Below the pieces are notes generated by a model. The model did not search any database. It was not told the origin of the DNA and saw only the letters and a program-made list of their open reading frames with translations. Below are positions 46,241 through 57,948 of a stretch of DNA of 64,000 bases, in pieces. The first letter of the stretch is position 1. Each line of letters starts with the position of its first letter. Origin of the DNA: Collybiopsis luxurians FD-317 M1 (taxonomy: Eukaryota > Basidiomycota > Agaricomycetes > Agaricales > Omphalotaceae); assembly GCA_000827265.1 (NCBI GenBank), contig KN834801.1:124001-188000 (forward strand), given 5' to 3'. The position numbers and the translations under genes were made by a program.

Positions 46241-46592
46241 CACCTACTAGCTCAGACAGTTCTCTGAACGCCTCGTCTCATTCTAGACATCAAAGTCCTC
46301 CATCGAACGACGGTCAATATATCGAAGTATCTGAACAAGAACACGATTGCCAGTTGAAGGAGAACGTACAGAAATGGGTTGAGGCTCATATCGTCCCTGG
46401 ATGCTCTTGTCCCAACCCTGTCGTTATATTTGAATCTGATACGCAGCTCCCCCTTCCCCCTCCCTACACCAGACACTGCCCCACTCGACTTTCTTTCCGA
46501 CTCTGACCCAAGGAAGACGTCGTACGATATCCTTCTTGAGGGCAAATTCTTGACACGACGCTCTTTCCCAGTCGACTCGCACCCCCGTCACG

Positions 46593-46970
46593 ATATTCTC
46601 CAAAGCCTCTCTCATCGCTTCGCTGGCTGCAACTTCACCCATGCAGCAGGCGCAGCGTCGTGGACCTGTCGCCTTGCCCAAGCGCTCAATTCTCACCAAA
46701 TCCGATGGGGCTTCGACCACGACAGGGCCTTCGCTCTGAACCTTGCAACCGAGAGGCATTGCCAAAACTTGATCAGCTTGCATAATAACACGAGGAACTT
46801 ACCGAACATCAGTTTTGTTTCCCTTTCTTTTGTTCATCGATGTGGTATGGACTCACGCATACGTGTTCCTCTGAATAAGGACTTGTCATTAAACCTGTTG
46901 CCACTTTTCCATCGAATATTCAAACCCCTAGTAACCAGCACCAGACTGACGAGGGAGTCGATAGCCATAT
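46593..46970 (+). pseudogene. Aspartic protease relic (first two exons)
   Basis: Aligns with exon 1 of the gene at 23173: TTCTCCAAAGCCTCTCTCAT, the CATGCAGCAGG block, CTTGCCCAAGCGCTC and TTGCATAATAACAC. The start ATG is ATA here, and frame changes follow. Exon 2 (from about 46880, GGACTTGTCATTAAACC in the parent order) is kept to GACGAGGGAGTCGATA, where the similarity breaks off. The matching 3' flank reappears only at 49390, after a DUF6534 block. Non-functional. Confidence 0.75.
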
Positions 46971-47452
46971 GCCATTTACCAATAGGAGCCATTTTACAGC
47001 CTTTGATTGCTTCCAGGATACGTTATTCTACTAATGTTCCGGAGTCTATTGCAGCATATCCTAGGATCGAAGATTTAACTACGTTGTTAATTCACTGAAT
47101 AGCTACACAAGGGTAAAAGTCCGACTGGTGAAAGCGCTCTCATCCTTGGAGGAATCATTACAACAGATTGTTGCTCCTGCTAAGACCTGTGCAGTAACCA
47201 GTTGAAGCCCTCGACTGAAAATTAACTTATTCTAGTGCTTGGAACTGGTCCAGGCTAATCAGACTAGTCAAATCAATTAAAGGCGTAGTAGCTGAATACT
47301 TCCAGAATCAAGCCGTCAATCGGTTTTGTTGATTAAATTCGCTGACAAAAAATTGGGTAACTGGTCTTAAAAACTGGAAGCATTGCTTCCTTCCTTTGCT
47401 AGCTCCTTCATCGAAACACATCTCTATTTTTACTTGAACTATCTGTGCCATA

Positions 47453-49283
47453 ATGCCTTCTCCACTAGTGTTAAATCCAAACAACACTTTGGGGCCTGGA
47501 TTCATTAGATACAATATCGTATGCATCATATTTGAGATCTCCACAATGCAGACCATATCATATTTTATCAGTTACCGGAAGGATTCATTAAATTTGACGA
47601 TCCTCGTAAGCAGGACTCGCCCCGACGAGAAACCTTCTTACAATATGCGAAATGTATATAGGTTGGAGTCATCTGGTATGCATGAATGTCGCCCCTCTAC
47701 GACTTCCGAAAAAGATCACGACTCGATTAGGTCTACGGAACTCATTCACCAAGCACTGGTAAATACATCCCAGTTCGGGCACTATGAATATTTTTTACCT
47801 ACGTTCTCTTAGTTAGCCTACGCCCTATATCACGACTCTATCTCGTAACTTTATATATACGCTAATCGTTGCCCTATAACAACTGAAAACCAGGCACTAA
47901 TAGCTTGTTTGGCGAACCATTGGCACAATCTCCGAGCCTCTCGTTTAGTCGACGGCTGTGAGTCTGCATATCTTGGGTGCTCAAGACTATTACTTACAAA
48001 TTCCCAGGCTCAGGTCTTGGCTGGCGTATGTTTCAATTGCTATGTTGATTCTTTTTATTTCACATCAACTATATAGGCTGCAACCGGTCCAATCGTGAAG
48101 AGGTAAGCGATTCCGCAATGGCAGTGACATCGCATTATCATCATTCCATCCACTCCTCCTCAGCTGCTACATACTTCGGATTTGGAAACGTAAATATCTA
48201 CAATAAATCATGCTTTTTCAGCAACGGTTTGGACTTTTTTTTGCAACTACCTATAGTTAGTAATCACAATATCGTTCTCACTATTAGCCTCGTAAGTAAC
48301 AAATAGTCTGTCCATCCGAAGATCATTTAATAGATGGAAAATCATTTCGCAGGCAGTGATCTTATTGGCGGAAGTAGGTTAGTTCTTTATTTTTAGCTGT
48401 AGTTGATGATGATAATTTGGGTTTTAAAGGGAGCGTACTGGGTAATTTTCTCTCCTGTTCTCTAGTAATTGTCTGTTCATATCCATCTGTTCACTACTCT
48501 GTGACACAGTCCGGGTAATTGGGGCGTAGGTCAAAGATCAAATTTATAGTCTAAAGATACCAACATAGGAGTAAGCAGTCCACCTGGAAAACATCTTGGA
48601 AGGGTCAAAGATCAAGGTGGGTACATGACAGCTTACTGATGGGTTCATTGATATTGAATGCTAACATCCGCTCTGGATCAAATAGGCTGTAGCATCATTG
48701 GCACTGGGCATGAATGCATTACTATATGTTTCCATTGCAATCACATTATGTTATTATCTTCGGAAGTTGCGTAGGGTACAGAGAGTGAATTTTCTCTGCA
48801 TTCGCTCAACCATATCCGCTTTTGTTAATCAACATATATGAAAGGTCCGATTCTTTACTGAATACCCTGGTCCAATATGCATTGAATTCGGGTGCTATAA
48901 CTAGGTGAGTACTTATTCCATCATGTCAAACATTATGTTTGACCAAGGAATAGAATTTTGAGTATTTTAACACTGTTTGGTTCATTGCCTGGGCTCTTAC
49001 TGGCTTTTCGCTGATACTCATTGCCTTTTCAAGTTGAGGCGGAACGTCCTTCCAATACATAGCAGTATACGTTGTCCTTACCAAAAGTAACTGTCCTTTT
49101 ATCAACGGCGGTCCCAGCTAAGAGTGTTTCATGGCTCTAGTGACTGCTGTGTCTTTGTTGGGAGCACTTGGAACGAGGAAGATCATTATAAACAACATCA
49201 TCGAACATTTTACGCAAACTAGTGGTGCAGCTTGTCATTTCGCCATGTTATCCATAATGGATTCCCCATCAAATTATATCTAG
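47453..49283 (+). pseudogene. DUF6534-type seven-helix protein, relic 2
   Basis: Starts MPSPLVLNPNNTLGPGFI, the usual N-terminus and first helix of agaricomycete DUF6534 proteins. Exon pieces follow in family order: TMQTISYFISYRKDS, STELIHQAL, LAYALYHDSIS, NSLFGEPLAQSPS, AATYFGFGN, LALGMNALLYVSIAI, TLCYYLRKLR, SDSLLNTLVQYALNSGAIT and AVSLLGALGTRK. Frame breaks occur, for example at the joint near 47895. Most introns keep GT-AG ends. Close to the copy at 50969. Probably non-functional. Confidence 0.65.
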
Positions 49284-50968
49284 GTTTGCTACACATCGCC
49301 TATCCCTTTACAGCATAATGTACTGAAGATTTTTTCCTGCAGCCGTATATGATAAGATCACCGATTCCAGCTACGAGACTCTCAATTAATCATAATCATG
49401 ATATCCAACATCTCATCCCCATCCCCATCTCAACTTCAGCAACGACTGCAATTCCATACCTTAAATTTTCAAGTAACACGCATACATCATGCAAGTTAGA
49501 ATCAAAACAAATGACATAAAAATGACTACAAACTGTGGCGTATTGTTTCTACGCACCACGGCACGGCTCAACGGTTATCTGATGTAGATACTTATGACCA
49601 TCTATGACTACATGAAAATTGATGCTTAAGATGAGTGGTATTTTATATTGAACTTCTTAATATGGTACACCCGAACTCCAGCCTGTCCACGAATCATTAA
49701 ATCAACGGTAATGAGTTATCGCTATGGGGTTTGGATCCCTGGAGTCTTCCTATGCTCCTGACTACTAACAACCTAACGTTGTAAGTACTTCTGAATATCT
49801 CGGAGGTATTCCTGGAGCTTGAAGATCCAATTTAATTCCCTGGAAACCTTCCTTTTCATATCAACCGAAATTACAAGATATCTCGATTGAGACTGCCTTA
49901 GGCATCCCCAGGGTTCCACAGTCGACACTTACGGTCACTTTTTGTTCTGGGTATCATGTAGAATGAGGCACTGTAAAGAGGGCTGATAATCGAACAGGTT
50001 TGCCAGGCAGCACTCACCGATACGTAGCATTGAGGTTGAGGTCGATAACATCATTTTGCATATAAAAAGATTTAGATTTGTTGACATAGAAGCTAAATTC
50101 ATTGAGTTTCACTACTGCGGCAATACCGACTCAGTCTCATTTTCTGGAGAAATCCCTGTAAATATATCAGTATGAAACTAACATACTTATTTTTTATTAT
50201 AGAGTTGGATTATTCTTACAACCTACATTCACTCGCTCTCGGTTACTTATTCGTCACCATGTGCCAATTGACTCCAATGGGAGCATTTGTATAGCATCTT
50301 GAATGCCTGATCCTTAACAGGCAATTTTATATTAATGGCATAATTCTCATGATACAAATTGAATGAGGCAATATATTACAGTTTTTATCATAATTACATC
50401 ACAATGAAATCACCATTTCTTGAGAGTTTAGACTAAACCAGAAGGCAGCGGCGTTTGCAAGGTATTTGATTCACGGCACGAGCAGCCACCACGCAGGAGC
50501 ATTGGCCCATTACCAGTGGCAGGGATTCAAGTGAGTTCATGTTCCCATCACTGTTCTGGATTCTACCGGAAGATATCCGCGGGTCAAAGATTGCACTGGG
50601 TTGCTAACTTACTAAACAGCAATGAAGTTAAAAGTCCGACCCGCGATAGCGTTCTGATCAACTGTTACAACAGATTGTTGCCTCTGCTGAAACCTGCGCA
50701 GCTGAAGCCCTTTCGGACGGCATATCAACAACTTAGCCTAGTGCTCGAACAATGAAATTGATCCAGACTGACGGGATTGGTCAAATGAGTTAAAGGCGTA
50801 ATAGCTGAATACTTCCGAAATGCAGATTAAATCAGTTTTGTTAATCAAATTCGCCGACAAAACATGGGCGGTTGGTTATAATAACTGAAAAGATACTGGA
50901 ACATTATTTCCTTCCGATTGCTGCCCCCTTCATCTTTTTACATCTCTACTTGAGCTATTTGGACCCTA
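49284..50968. other. Intergenic: protease 3'-flank copy and 5' flank of the next DUF6534 copy
   Basis: 49390-49790 is a diverged copy of the sequence after the intact protease (24850-25360). 50640-50960 matches 47130-47450, the sequence before relic 2 (TTACAACAGATTGTTGC, TAAAGGCGTAATAGCTGAAT). 49800-50500 shows no gene. Confidence 0.55.
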
Positions 50969-52896
50969 ATGCCTTCTGCGCTAGTGTTAGATCCGAGTGA
51001 CATCTTGTGGTCTGCATTCATTGGATACAGTATTGGATGGATTCTATTTGGAATCCATACAATGCAGACCGTATTGTATTTCACCAGTTACCGGAGGGAT
51101 TCATTGATCTTGAAGATTATTGTAAGCTCGCCCCGACAAAAACCCGTCTCTCACAATATAAAAAGTGTATAGGTTGGAGTCGTCTCGTAAGCATGAATGT
51201 GGCCTCTTTATTACTTCAAGAAGATATCTGACGGCGGAATCAGGTCTACGGAACTCCTGCAACAATCACTTGTACGTCCACCGTAGCTTCTGTACCACAA
51301 TTCTTCCTTGCTTACGTTCTTCTAGGTCGCACATGCGCTATACCACTACTCTATCTCGTAAGTCTGTATAAACCTTGATCATTGCCCTGCAAGATCTGAG
51401 AATCAGGTACTAATAGTTTGTTTGGCGAGCTGTTGGCAATACTCTCCAAACCTCCCATTTGGTCGTTTGTGGTGAGTTTGCATATCTGGGTGCTTGAATT
51501 GAAATCGTTACTTGCGAACTCCCAGACTCTGATCTTAGTTGGTGTATGCTCCAATACCCAAGTTGAATACCTGTTTTTTACATTAAATATATAGGCCGCA
51601 TCTGCAACAATCGTGAAGAGGTAAGCGATTATGCAATGGCAGTGACATTGCGTAATTATCATGCCGTTCACTCTTCCTCAGTTGTTACATACTTCGGATT
51701 TGGAAATGTGAATATCTTGAAATGAATCATGCTATTACAGCGATTTTGATTTTTATTTTCCTGCTGCTCATAGTTAGCAACCACAACATCCTTCTCACTA
51801 TAGGCCTGGTAAGTAACAAATAGTTTGTCTATCCGGAGATAATTCAGTAATCCAGAACTGTTTTGCAGGCAGTGGTGTTGATGGTGGAAGTAGGTTAGTT
51901 CTTTCATTTTTGTTGGAGTGCATGGTTATAAGCTTAGGTTTAAAGGTACTGTACTAGGTTATTATCACTCTTGTTCTCTTGCTCTCTTGTTTTTTGATGT
52001 CTCTGTTCATTACTCTGTGACAAAGTTGTGGCAATTAGAGCGTAGGTCAACGACCATATTCATAGTCTAAAGATACCAATATAAGAGTAAGTAGTTTCGA
52101 CCTGGCGAGCGTCCTGGAACTCCCCAAGACCAGAGTGGGTACCCAACACCTTACTGCTAGGTTCATCAATAATGAATGCTAACCATCACTCTGTCAAATA
52201 GGGTGTTGCGTCATTGGCACTGGGTTTGAATGCATTAGGAGATGTTTCCATTGCAGTCGCATTGTGCTATTATCTTCGGAAGTTGCGCACAGGGTACAGA
52301 GAGTGAATTTTCTCTGCATTCGCTCAACCATATCCGCTTTTGTTAATCAACATATATGAAAGGTCCGATTCCTTACTGAATACCCTGGTCCAATATGCAT
52401 TGAGTTCGGGTGCTATAACTGGGTGAGTACTTACTACATCATATCAAACATTCCGTTTGACCGAGGGATAGCGTTTTGAGTATTTCAACACTATCACTCA
52501 TATTGGTTCATTGCCAGGGCTCTTACCAGTGGTTAGCTGAAACTCATGGCTTTTTTAGGTCGAGGCTGCAACGTCCCTCCAATACATAGCAGTATACGTT
52601 GTGCTTACAAAAAGTAATTGTCCTTTTCCGGCATCAATGGCAGTCTCAACTGAGAATTTTTCACGGCTCCAGTGTATGCTGTGTCTTTGATGGGTGCACT
52701 TGGAATGAGGAAGATCATAGCAGATAACATCACCGAAGATTTCATGCAAACTACTGGAGTAGACTATGATATTGCAATGTTATCTGTAATGGATTCAGTT
52801 CCAAACCCATTAAGTCATATCGAGGTTGGCAACAAATTCCCTATCTCTGTACAGCATACTACTGTGTCTAAATATTTTCCCTGCAGCCGTATATGA
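50969..52896 (+). pseudogene. DUF6534-type seven-helix protein, nearly intact copy 3
   Basis: The best kept of the three copies. MPSALVLDPSDILWSAFI is followed by TMQTVLYFTSYRRDSL, then exons VGVVS-STELLQQSL, VAHALYHYSIS, TNSLFGELLAILSK-PPIWSFV, TLILVGVC, RICNNREE, VTYFGFG, AILIFIFLLLIVSN, VASLALGLNALGDVSIAVA-LCYYLRKLRTG, SDSLLNTLVQYALSSGAITG, VEAATSLQYIAVYVVLTK and FFTAPVYAVSLMGALGMRKI. These joints have usable GT and AG ends, including a short intron starting GTAATT that removes an apparent TGA near 52648. At about 51407 the joint between YSIS and TNSLF does not restore the frame in my reading. So this is a recent pseudogene or a gene with a joint I misplaced. Function of the family unknown; integral membrane. 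Confidence 0.55.
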
Positions 52897-53939
52897 TCCA
52901 ACAACCAAGTCAAGAATCCAACAGGGTCAGAGATTTGCATACTAAGAATTTAAAGGTGAATAATGATGTTTGTCTGAATCTTGGTTTGGTCATGACTACC
53001 TCCACAGAACAAATCTACACCTACAGTCCAGCCGTTGCGCAATAAACCCTTTCGGCCGTAAAAGGGAAGGTTCATTAATGGGGACAATCTAGCTAGGCCT
53101 GTGTGTATGACTAGGAGGACTTTCTTGGAGACAATTGTCAAACCAGCATGTGGTAAGCAAGGCGTAAAACACTCAATATCGAGCCTATACTAGATATCGC
53201 CCTCGGACCGGTTGTTGATAAAATCAAACGCCATGAATGAGTTTCTATCCATATGGCAATGTAAGCTAATTTATCGCAGTCCGAGATCTACAGTATGTCT
53301 CAGCTAAGCGCATAGTCTGAGGAAATTATCACGTGCATAAATTTCTGTACTCAATACTGTGTCTCGTGGGTTATCATCACATAGATATCATCGGGGATAT
53401 TATCCTCATCCATCTTCAAAACCAACATTCCGGTTTATCATATTTCTTTCGCCACATTAAAGAGTCCTTGCCCGGGTCTATCAACATACCTTAAATGAGC
53501 CAAGCAAAAGCGGTCAAAATACCTAGTACGCGGTTTGTCCACTCTCCCATAAGTATTACCAACAAGCCCGGAACGTTAGAACGAGGAGAGTCCCAGTAGG
53601 GCCACATGAGAGACGGGAGTCCACAACGGCGCTCAATTACGAGAAGTTTGGTCGAGGATGTGTGGCTGTGTGTTGTTGATTTGGAGCAAACAACCGGGCA
53701 CGGACCAAGCGAGCAATTCACGGTCAAACTTTTCAAACGCAACCTTATCCTAGCATTGTTACCCTCGGTCCGAGCCTCTGCCTCTGCATCTATCCAAATA
53801 TCAATAACCAGTCTCGCATCCTCATCCGATTTCGACATATCTCACGCGCTATTGAAAACGAATGGCTTACCCACACTCGTCGACCTCCTTACTGTTAAAT
53901 CCCCAGCTTTCATACCTCCCCTTTACAGAGCTAGCTAGT
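52897..53939. other. Intergenic, gene content uncertain
   Basis: Overlapping open frames of about 110 codons exist on both strands at 53491-53938. Neither has a domain I can name. The rest is featureless. Confidence 0.4.
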
Positions 53940-54160
53940 TCATGAATCCTATCCTTCCCCTCTCCATACACCACCGCACTATGAACTTCCGTTCTCACAT
54001 CCGTCTTGTCATGGTTTTTCGCGCGTGTTAAGGAGACGGCCATATCAAAGCTCGGAGAACCAGTTCACGGCAGGTTCATCAGGATATTCCGGGTTTCTGT
54101 AAACACTTTTTCCCAGTCAACTCTCACCCTTGTCACGATGCCGTCCAAAGCCGTGGGTGT
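53940..54160 (+). pseudogene. Aspartic protease promoter and 5' leader relic
   Basis: Matches the leader of the intact protease (CACATCCGTCTTGTCATGG, AGGTTCATCAGGATATTCC, GTCACGATGCCGTCCAAAGCC compared with 22800-23190). It is cut eight bases or so after the ATG, where a GTTGTTGATGACT(T/C)CCTTCACC repeat (also at 46222) begins. The rest of the gene is not here. Confidence 0.6.
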
Positions 54161-54188
54161 TGTTGATGACTCCCTTCACCTACTAGCT

Positions 54189-54195
54189 CAGACGG
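54189..54195. repeat. Left target-site duplication of the foldback transposon
   Basis: CAGACGG, repeated at 55698-55704. The uninterrupted relative at 46252-46262 reads CTCAGACAGTTCTCTG. Confidence 0.6.
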
Positions 54196-55697
54196 AGAGC
54201 TTCCCTAGCTCTCCCCCCCCTCGCGCCAATCACGTGACTGGTCATGTGATGTTCCAAAATTCGGCAAATCAAGTTGAAGTTCAACTTCGTATTCACTAGC
54301 TAGTAAACTAGTAAAAATGATAGTTTCTCAGTAAATAGAATATACAGAACTGTAAGACTTGTAAAAAAATCTCTCTCGCAGCGTCGCAACTTCTCGGACC
54401 ATGTTCCGAGGCAATGCCATCATCATCATTCCTTGCTGATCCCTTCCCTGATTATTGCTGATTGCAGTGATCCCCGCGGATTGCTTCCCGCTCCCTGCCT
54501 CCCGCTCACTGCTCCCGCCTCCCGCCTCCTACCCATTGTCCCATGTCTGGATGTGGTATATTCTCTTATTTGACAGTGAGTTATAAAGTGAATGCTTCAG
54601 CTAAGACAGTCATTTCAAAGTAATAAGAATGATATATGTCATACTTATTGGGCTGTCAGTTGTCTCCATATATGTTACTATGGAGGGTAATGTTTCAGAG
54701 GTGGGACAATGGGTGGGAGTTGGGCGGGGGGCGGGAGCAGTGAGCAGGAGACAGGAAGCGGGAAGCAATCCGCCGGGATCAGCGAGGGGGCAGTGTGGTG
54801 GGCGACAGGAATGATGATGATGGCATTGCCTCGGAACATGGTCCGAGAAGTTGCGACGTTGCGAGAGAGATTTTTTTTTACTAGTCTTACAGTTCTGCAT
54901 ATTTTAGTTACTGAGAATCTATCATTTTTGCTAAGGTAGAGTTCAGGCGCAAGGGGGCACGTCACATGCAGTGACTAAAGTGTGACTCCTTGGCTTGTCG
55001 GTATGACTTTCCCTTTAGATTTGGTTTTCAAGTAAGGTTTGTTCCAGTCTTGGAAAAGATTAGATAGTTTCTGGGGTACAGGAGGCATTCGGGGTCATTG
55101 TCAACTCTGGAAAGCTGAATTTGACCTAACCTTTGGTGGCTTTGTATTGCATTGCACACCTAAGGCTCAGTAAAGGGCATAATTCTTAGAAAATCTATCA
55201 ATAATATGTACTGCTAAAATATCAAAAATCTGGCTCCGAGCTATCCTAGAGAAGAGTCTTCCTGAAGGTTCCTCGGAGCCAGATTCAGGAATTAGGCCCT
55301 CTGTGAATTTTTGATACTTTTCTAAGAATTTCACTTGAATTTCATGATGCGCATCTAGATGGTATAATTCAGAGAAAATCTATCAATAATTTGTATTGCT
55401 AAGATATTAAAATTCTGGCTCCGAGCAATCCTTAAGAAGGGTCTTCCTGAAGGTCCCTCGGAGCCAGATTCAGGAATTATGCCCTCCCTGAATTTTTGAT
55501 ACATTTCTAAGAATTTCGCAGCTTTTGTCACAGTTTGTCACCCTCAGATCACATGACGTGCCCCTTTGCGCCTGAACTCTACCTTAGTTTACTAGCTAGT
55601 GAATACGAAGTTGAACTTCAACTTGATTTGCCGAATTTTGGAACATCACATGACCAGTCACGTGATTGGCGCGAGGGGGGAGAGCTAGGGAAGCTCT
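54196..55697. mobile_element. Foldback DNA transposon (1.5 kb), nested inverted repeats, hAT-like
   Basis: The outer ends AGAGCTTCCCTAGCTCTCC are near-perfect inverted repeats of about 110 bp (54196-54310 and 55583-55697), flanked by 7-8-bp duplications (CAGACGG). A second inverted pair links about 54310-54430 with 54820-54935 (TCTCTCGCA...CCATGTTCCGAGGCAATG), around GC-rich copies (CTCCCGC/GCGGGAG). A third pair links TAAGGTAGAGTTCAGGCGCA at 54934 with 55590-55546. No transposase is visible. The layout suggests an element inserted into another copy of its own family. Confidence 0.65.
55190..55512. repeat. Two direct repeats, each with a strong hairpin
   Basis: Two diverged copies about 185 bp apart. 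Each begins near AAAATCTATCAATAAT and ends GAATTTTTGATAC. Each contains a hairpin stem, TCTGGCTCCGAG (55229-55240 and 55414-55425) paired with CTCGGAGCCAGA (55272-55283 and 55457-55468), with loops of about 31 bases. They lie inside the foldback transposon. Confidence 0.8.
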
Positions 55698-56012
55698 CAG
55701 ACGGTTCTCTGAATGCCTCGTCTCGTTCTAGACATCGAAGTCCTCCATTGAACGACGGTTAAGATATCGAAGTATCTGAACAAGAACACGATCGCCAGTT
55801 AAAGGCAAACGTACATAAACGGGTCAAGGCTCGTATCTTCCCGTACGTTCTTGTCCTTACCCTATCATTGTACATGAATCTGATACGCAGCTCCCCCTTC
55901 CCCCGTCCCTATATCAGACTGCCCCACTCGACAAAGACAACGTACGATATCCTTCTTGAGAGAAATTCCTCTAAACGAGACTCTTTCCTGTCCAACTTTC
56001 ATCCCCGTCACG

Positions 56013-56520
56013 ATGTTCTCCAAAGCCTCTCTCTCAGCGCTTCTGTCACCTTTGCTTTGTTCGCTGCAGCTTTACCCGTGTAGCAGGAGCAGTGTCGTGA
56101 AGCCATCGCCTTGCCCAAGCGCTCAGAACTCACCAAATCCGATAGGACTTTTGACCACAACAGGACTGTCGCTCTGAACGTTGCAGTCAAGAAGAAACAT
56201 CGTTGAAATTTGATCAAGTTGCATAATAACACTAGGAGCTTACCGAACGTCAGTTTTTTTCCCTATCTTTTGCCCATCGATGCGGTATGGACTCACGCGT
56301 ACAAGTTCCTCAGAGTAGGGACTTGTCATTACACCCGTTGCCACTCTTCCATCGAACATTCGAGCTCACCATAACGAGCGCCAAACTGACGAGGGAGTCG
56401 ATACGGAATGGGCAGGTAAGTAGAGTTTAACCTGTAATTTCACTGCTGATCCTTGTTTTGTTCATAGGTACAATCTCGATCGGAACACCTGGGCAGGACT
56501 TTCATTGATTTTAACTGTAC
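56013..56520 (+). pseudogene. Aspartic protease relic (first three exons)
   Basis: Starts at an ATG with TTCTCCAAAGCCTCTCTC but is frameshifted within the signal peptide. The three exons and two introns are still recognisable (GGACTTGTCATTACACCC; GAATGGGCAG before GTAAGT; GTACAATCTCGATCGG). The sequence stops at the first catalytic Asp region (CAGGACTTTCATTGATTTTAAC) and passes directly into the membrane-protein relic. Confidence 0.8.
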
Positions 56521-56540
56521 ATTTTTCCGATGACGCAGTC

Positions 56541-56845
56541 TTCAGCACAGCGTCATTGCCGGAGCAATAGCCGCACTAGCCATTATCACAATAATTATCT
56601 TCCGTTGATAAAGAAAACAAGCTGTCGGATAATACCTGGGACTGAACTCTCTAGTATAGGTCCTCGAATCCCAGATGAAAAACGGGCTCTCTACCACTCA
56701 CATTCTTTCCCATTACAATCTTCCTTCATCATACCTGGGACGCTGTTGGAAGATAATAGAGAGACAACGGAGGCGTCCGAACTGATTGGCCCTGATCTTG
56801 ACGGTGACAATTTTGACTGTTGCATGGCTTGGGTGGAGTAACACA
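56541..56845 (+). pseudogene. Membrane-protein (E/F type) relic
   Basis: HSVIAGAIAALAIITIIIFR followed by two stops corresponds to the helix and stop-transfer of copies E and F. GNFDCCMAWVE-like codons near 56830 recall the MAWVV segment of copy E. Stops and frame changes make it non-functional. It is joined directly to a protease relic. Confidence 0.55.
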
Positions 56846-57867
56846 CGGGGCAGCTTTAGTCACGAAAAGATGGTATGGAAATGGTGATGATAATCTATGT
56901 GTAAGGCTTGAGGGTTGAGATGGAGATTTTACAAATTGGCATTAGAAACAGTTCGCTATGAAAGCATACGACTCTTAATCGTCGTTGACTAGATAAATAC
57001 TGGATAGCCACAACGTTTTCTTGTGCTCCACGGGCAGATGGCAGAGTGGAGCCACGATGAAGTGTTAATTTAAGCCCGAAATAAGCGCCAAACCTCTGCT
57101 ATCGTTGTTCAGTTTTGATTTGACATCCGAACAAACGGGACAACCGAGGGTTAATTAACAATCTACCAGCGCACAGTGCAAATAGCATCCAAGTTCTGGC
57201 GTAAGTCTACTCGAGCTTTAAACTGTGTTCCCAACAGCGTTCCCGGACATTTTTTGTCGGTTGAGCAGAGGAAATTATGAATACCAATTTGTGTATTCCT
57301 TCTAAAACGGAATCGTTTCGTTATCCAGCCGATACTGACTCGCCGAGTCGCTTGTTCCGGAAGCTTGCCAAAGTCATCGCTACCGACTAAGAATATTGGC
57401 CTCAAAAGTTGCCTAGAGCTCCGGTAATGCACAGACATGAATCCGAATACATTTCCGGATTTATCTCGTTTATCTACTACCTTGGAAGTCCCGGATGACC
57501 TCGATTTTGTGAAGATCTGACAGAAGCCCCTCCTTGCTCTTGATACAAATTATCATCTTGCAATTGCAGTATCGTTGTGGACGAAATCCTGGTCGTCATT
57601 AGCTTATCAGTTTTAAACATATATGTCACCGTTACCATTGCCGTGCGACTTGGAACTCGGATTTGAATTTGGAGTTGCATATATACACACCCTCGGTTAT
57701 TTCCTTTCACCTGAAGTAAAAGAGTAATGGAAAACTATTATTTCCCTTGGGCAAGGCGATTATGCTGCATGAGTTCCGCACCTTTTCACGTCCCGGGGAA
57801 GTTTGACTGACCGGTAGTACCATTCCGTACATCTTTCACCTCAGGTGGAAAGAATTGATTTGCAGTG
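56846..57867. other. Intergenic upstream of the epimerase gene
   Basis: No gene recognised. Short open frames on minus (57163-57438, 57477-57710) have no known domain. Normal CpG content, unlike the transposon blocks. Confidence 0.5.
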
Positions 57868-57876
57868 TATATAAAT
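57868..57876 (+). promoter_or_regulatory. TATA box of the epimerase gene
   Basis: TATATAAAT about 73-81 bp before the ATG at 57949. It shows that the gene has acquired or kept a eukaryotic type of promoter. Confidence 0.55.
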
Positions 57877-57948
57877 ATTCGGCTTCATGTCGGAGCTCCC
57901 CTAATAACAGGTTATTTGTCTGCAATCCCCCTTACAAGTGTACTTAAT

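Noticed and set aside
53491..53938. Opposite-strand frames of 110-115 codons
   Set aside because: Both read plausibly but neither has a recognisable domain or splice context; I could not choose between them.
54629..54939. Overlapping frames rich in Gly/Arg/Pro
   Set aside because: They are translations of the inverted repeats of the foldback element on both strands.
57865..57948. Upstream extension of the epimerase by 28 codons
   Set aside because: It would start at GTG, which a nuclear eukaryotic gene is not expected to use, and the TATA box lies inside it.
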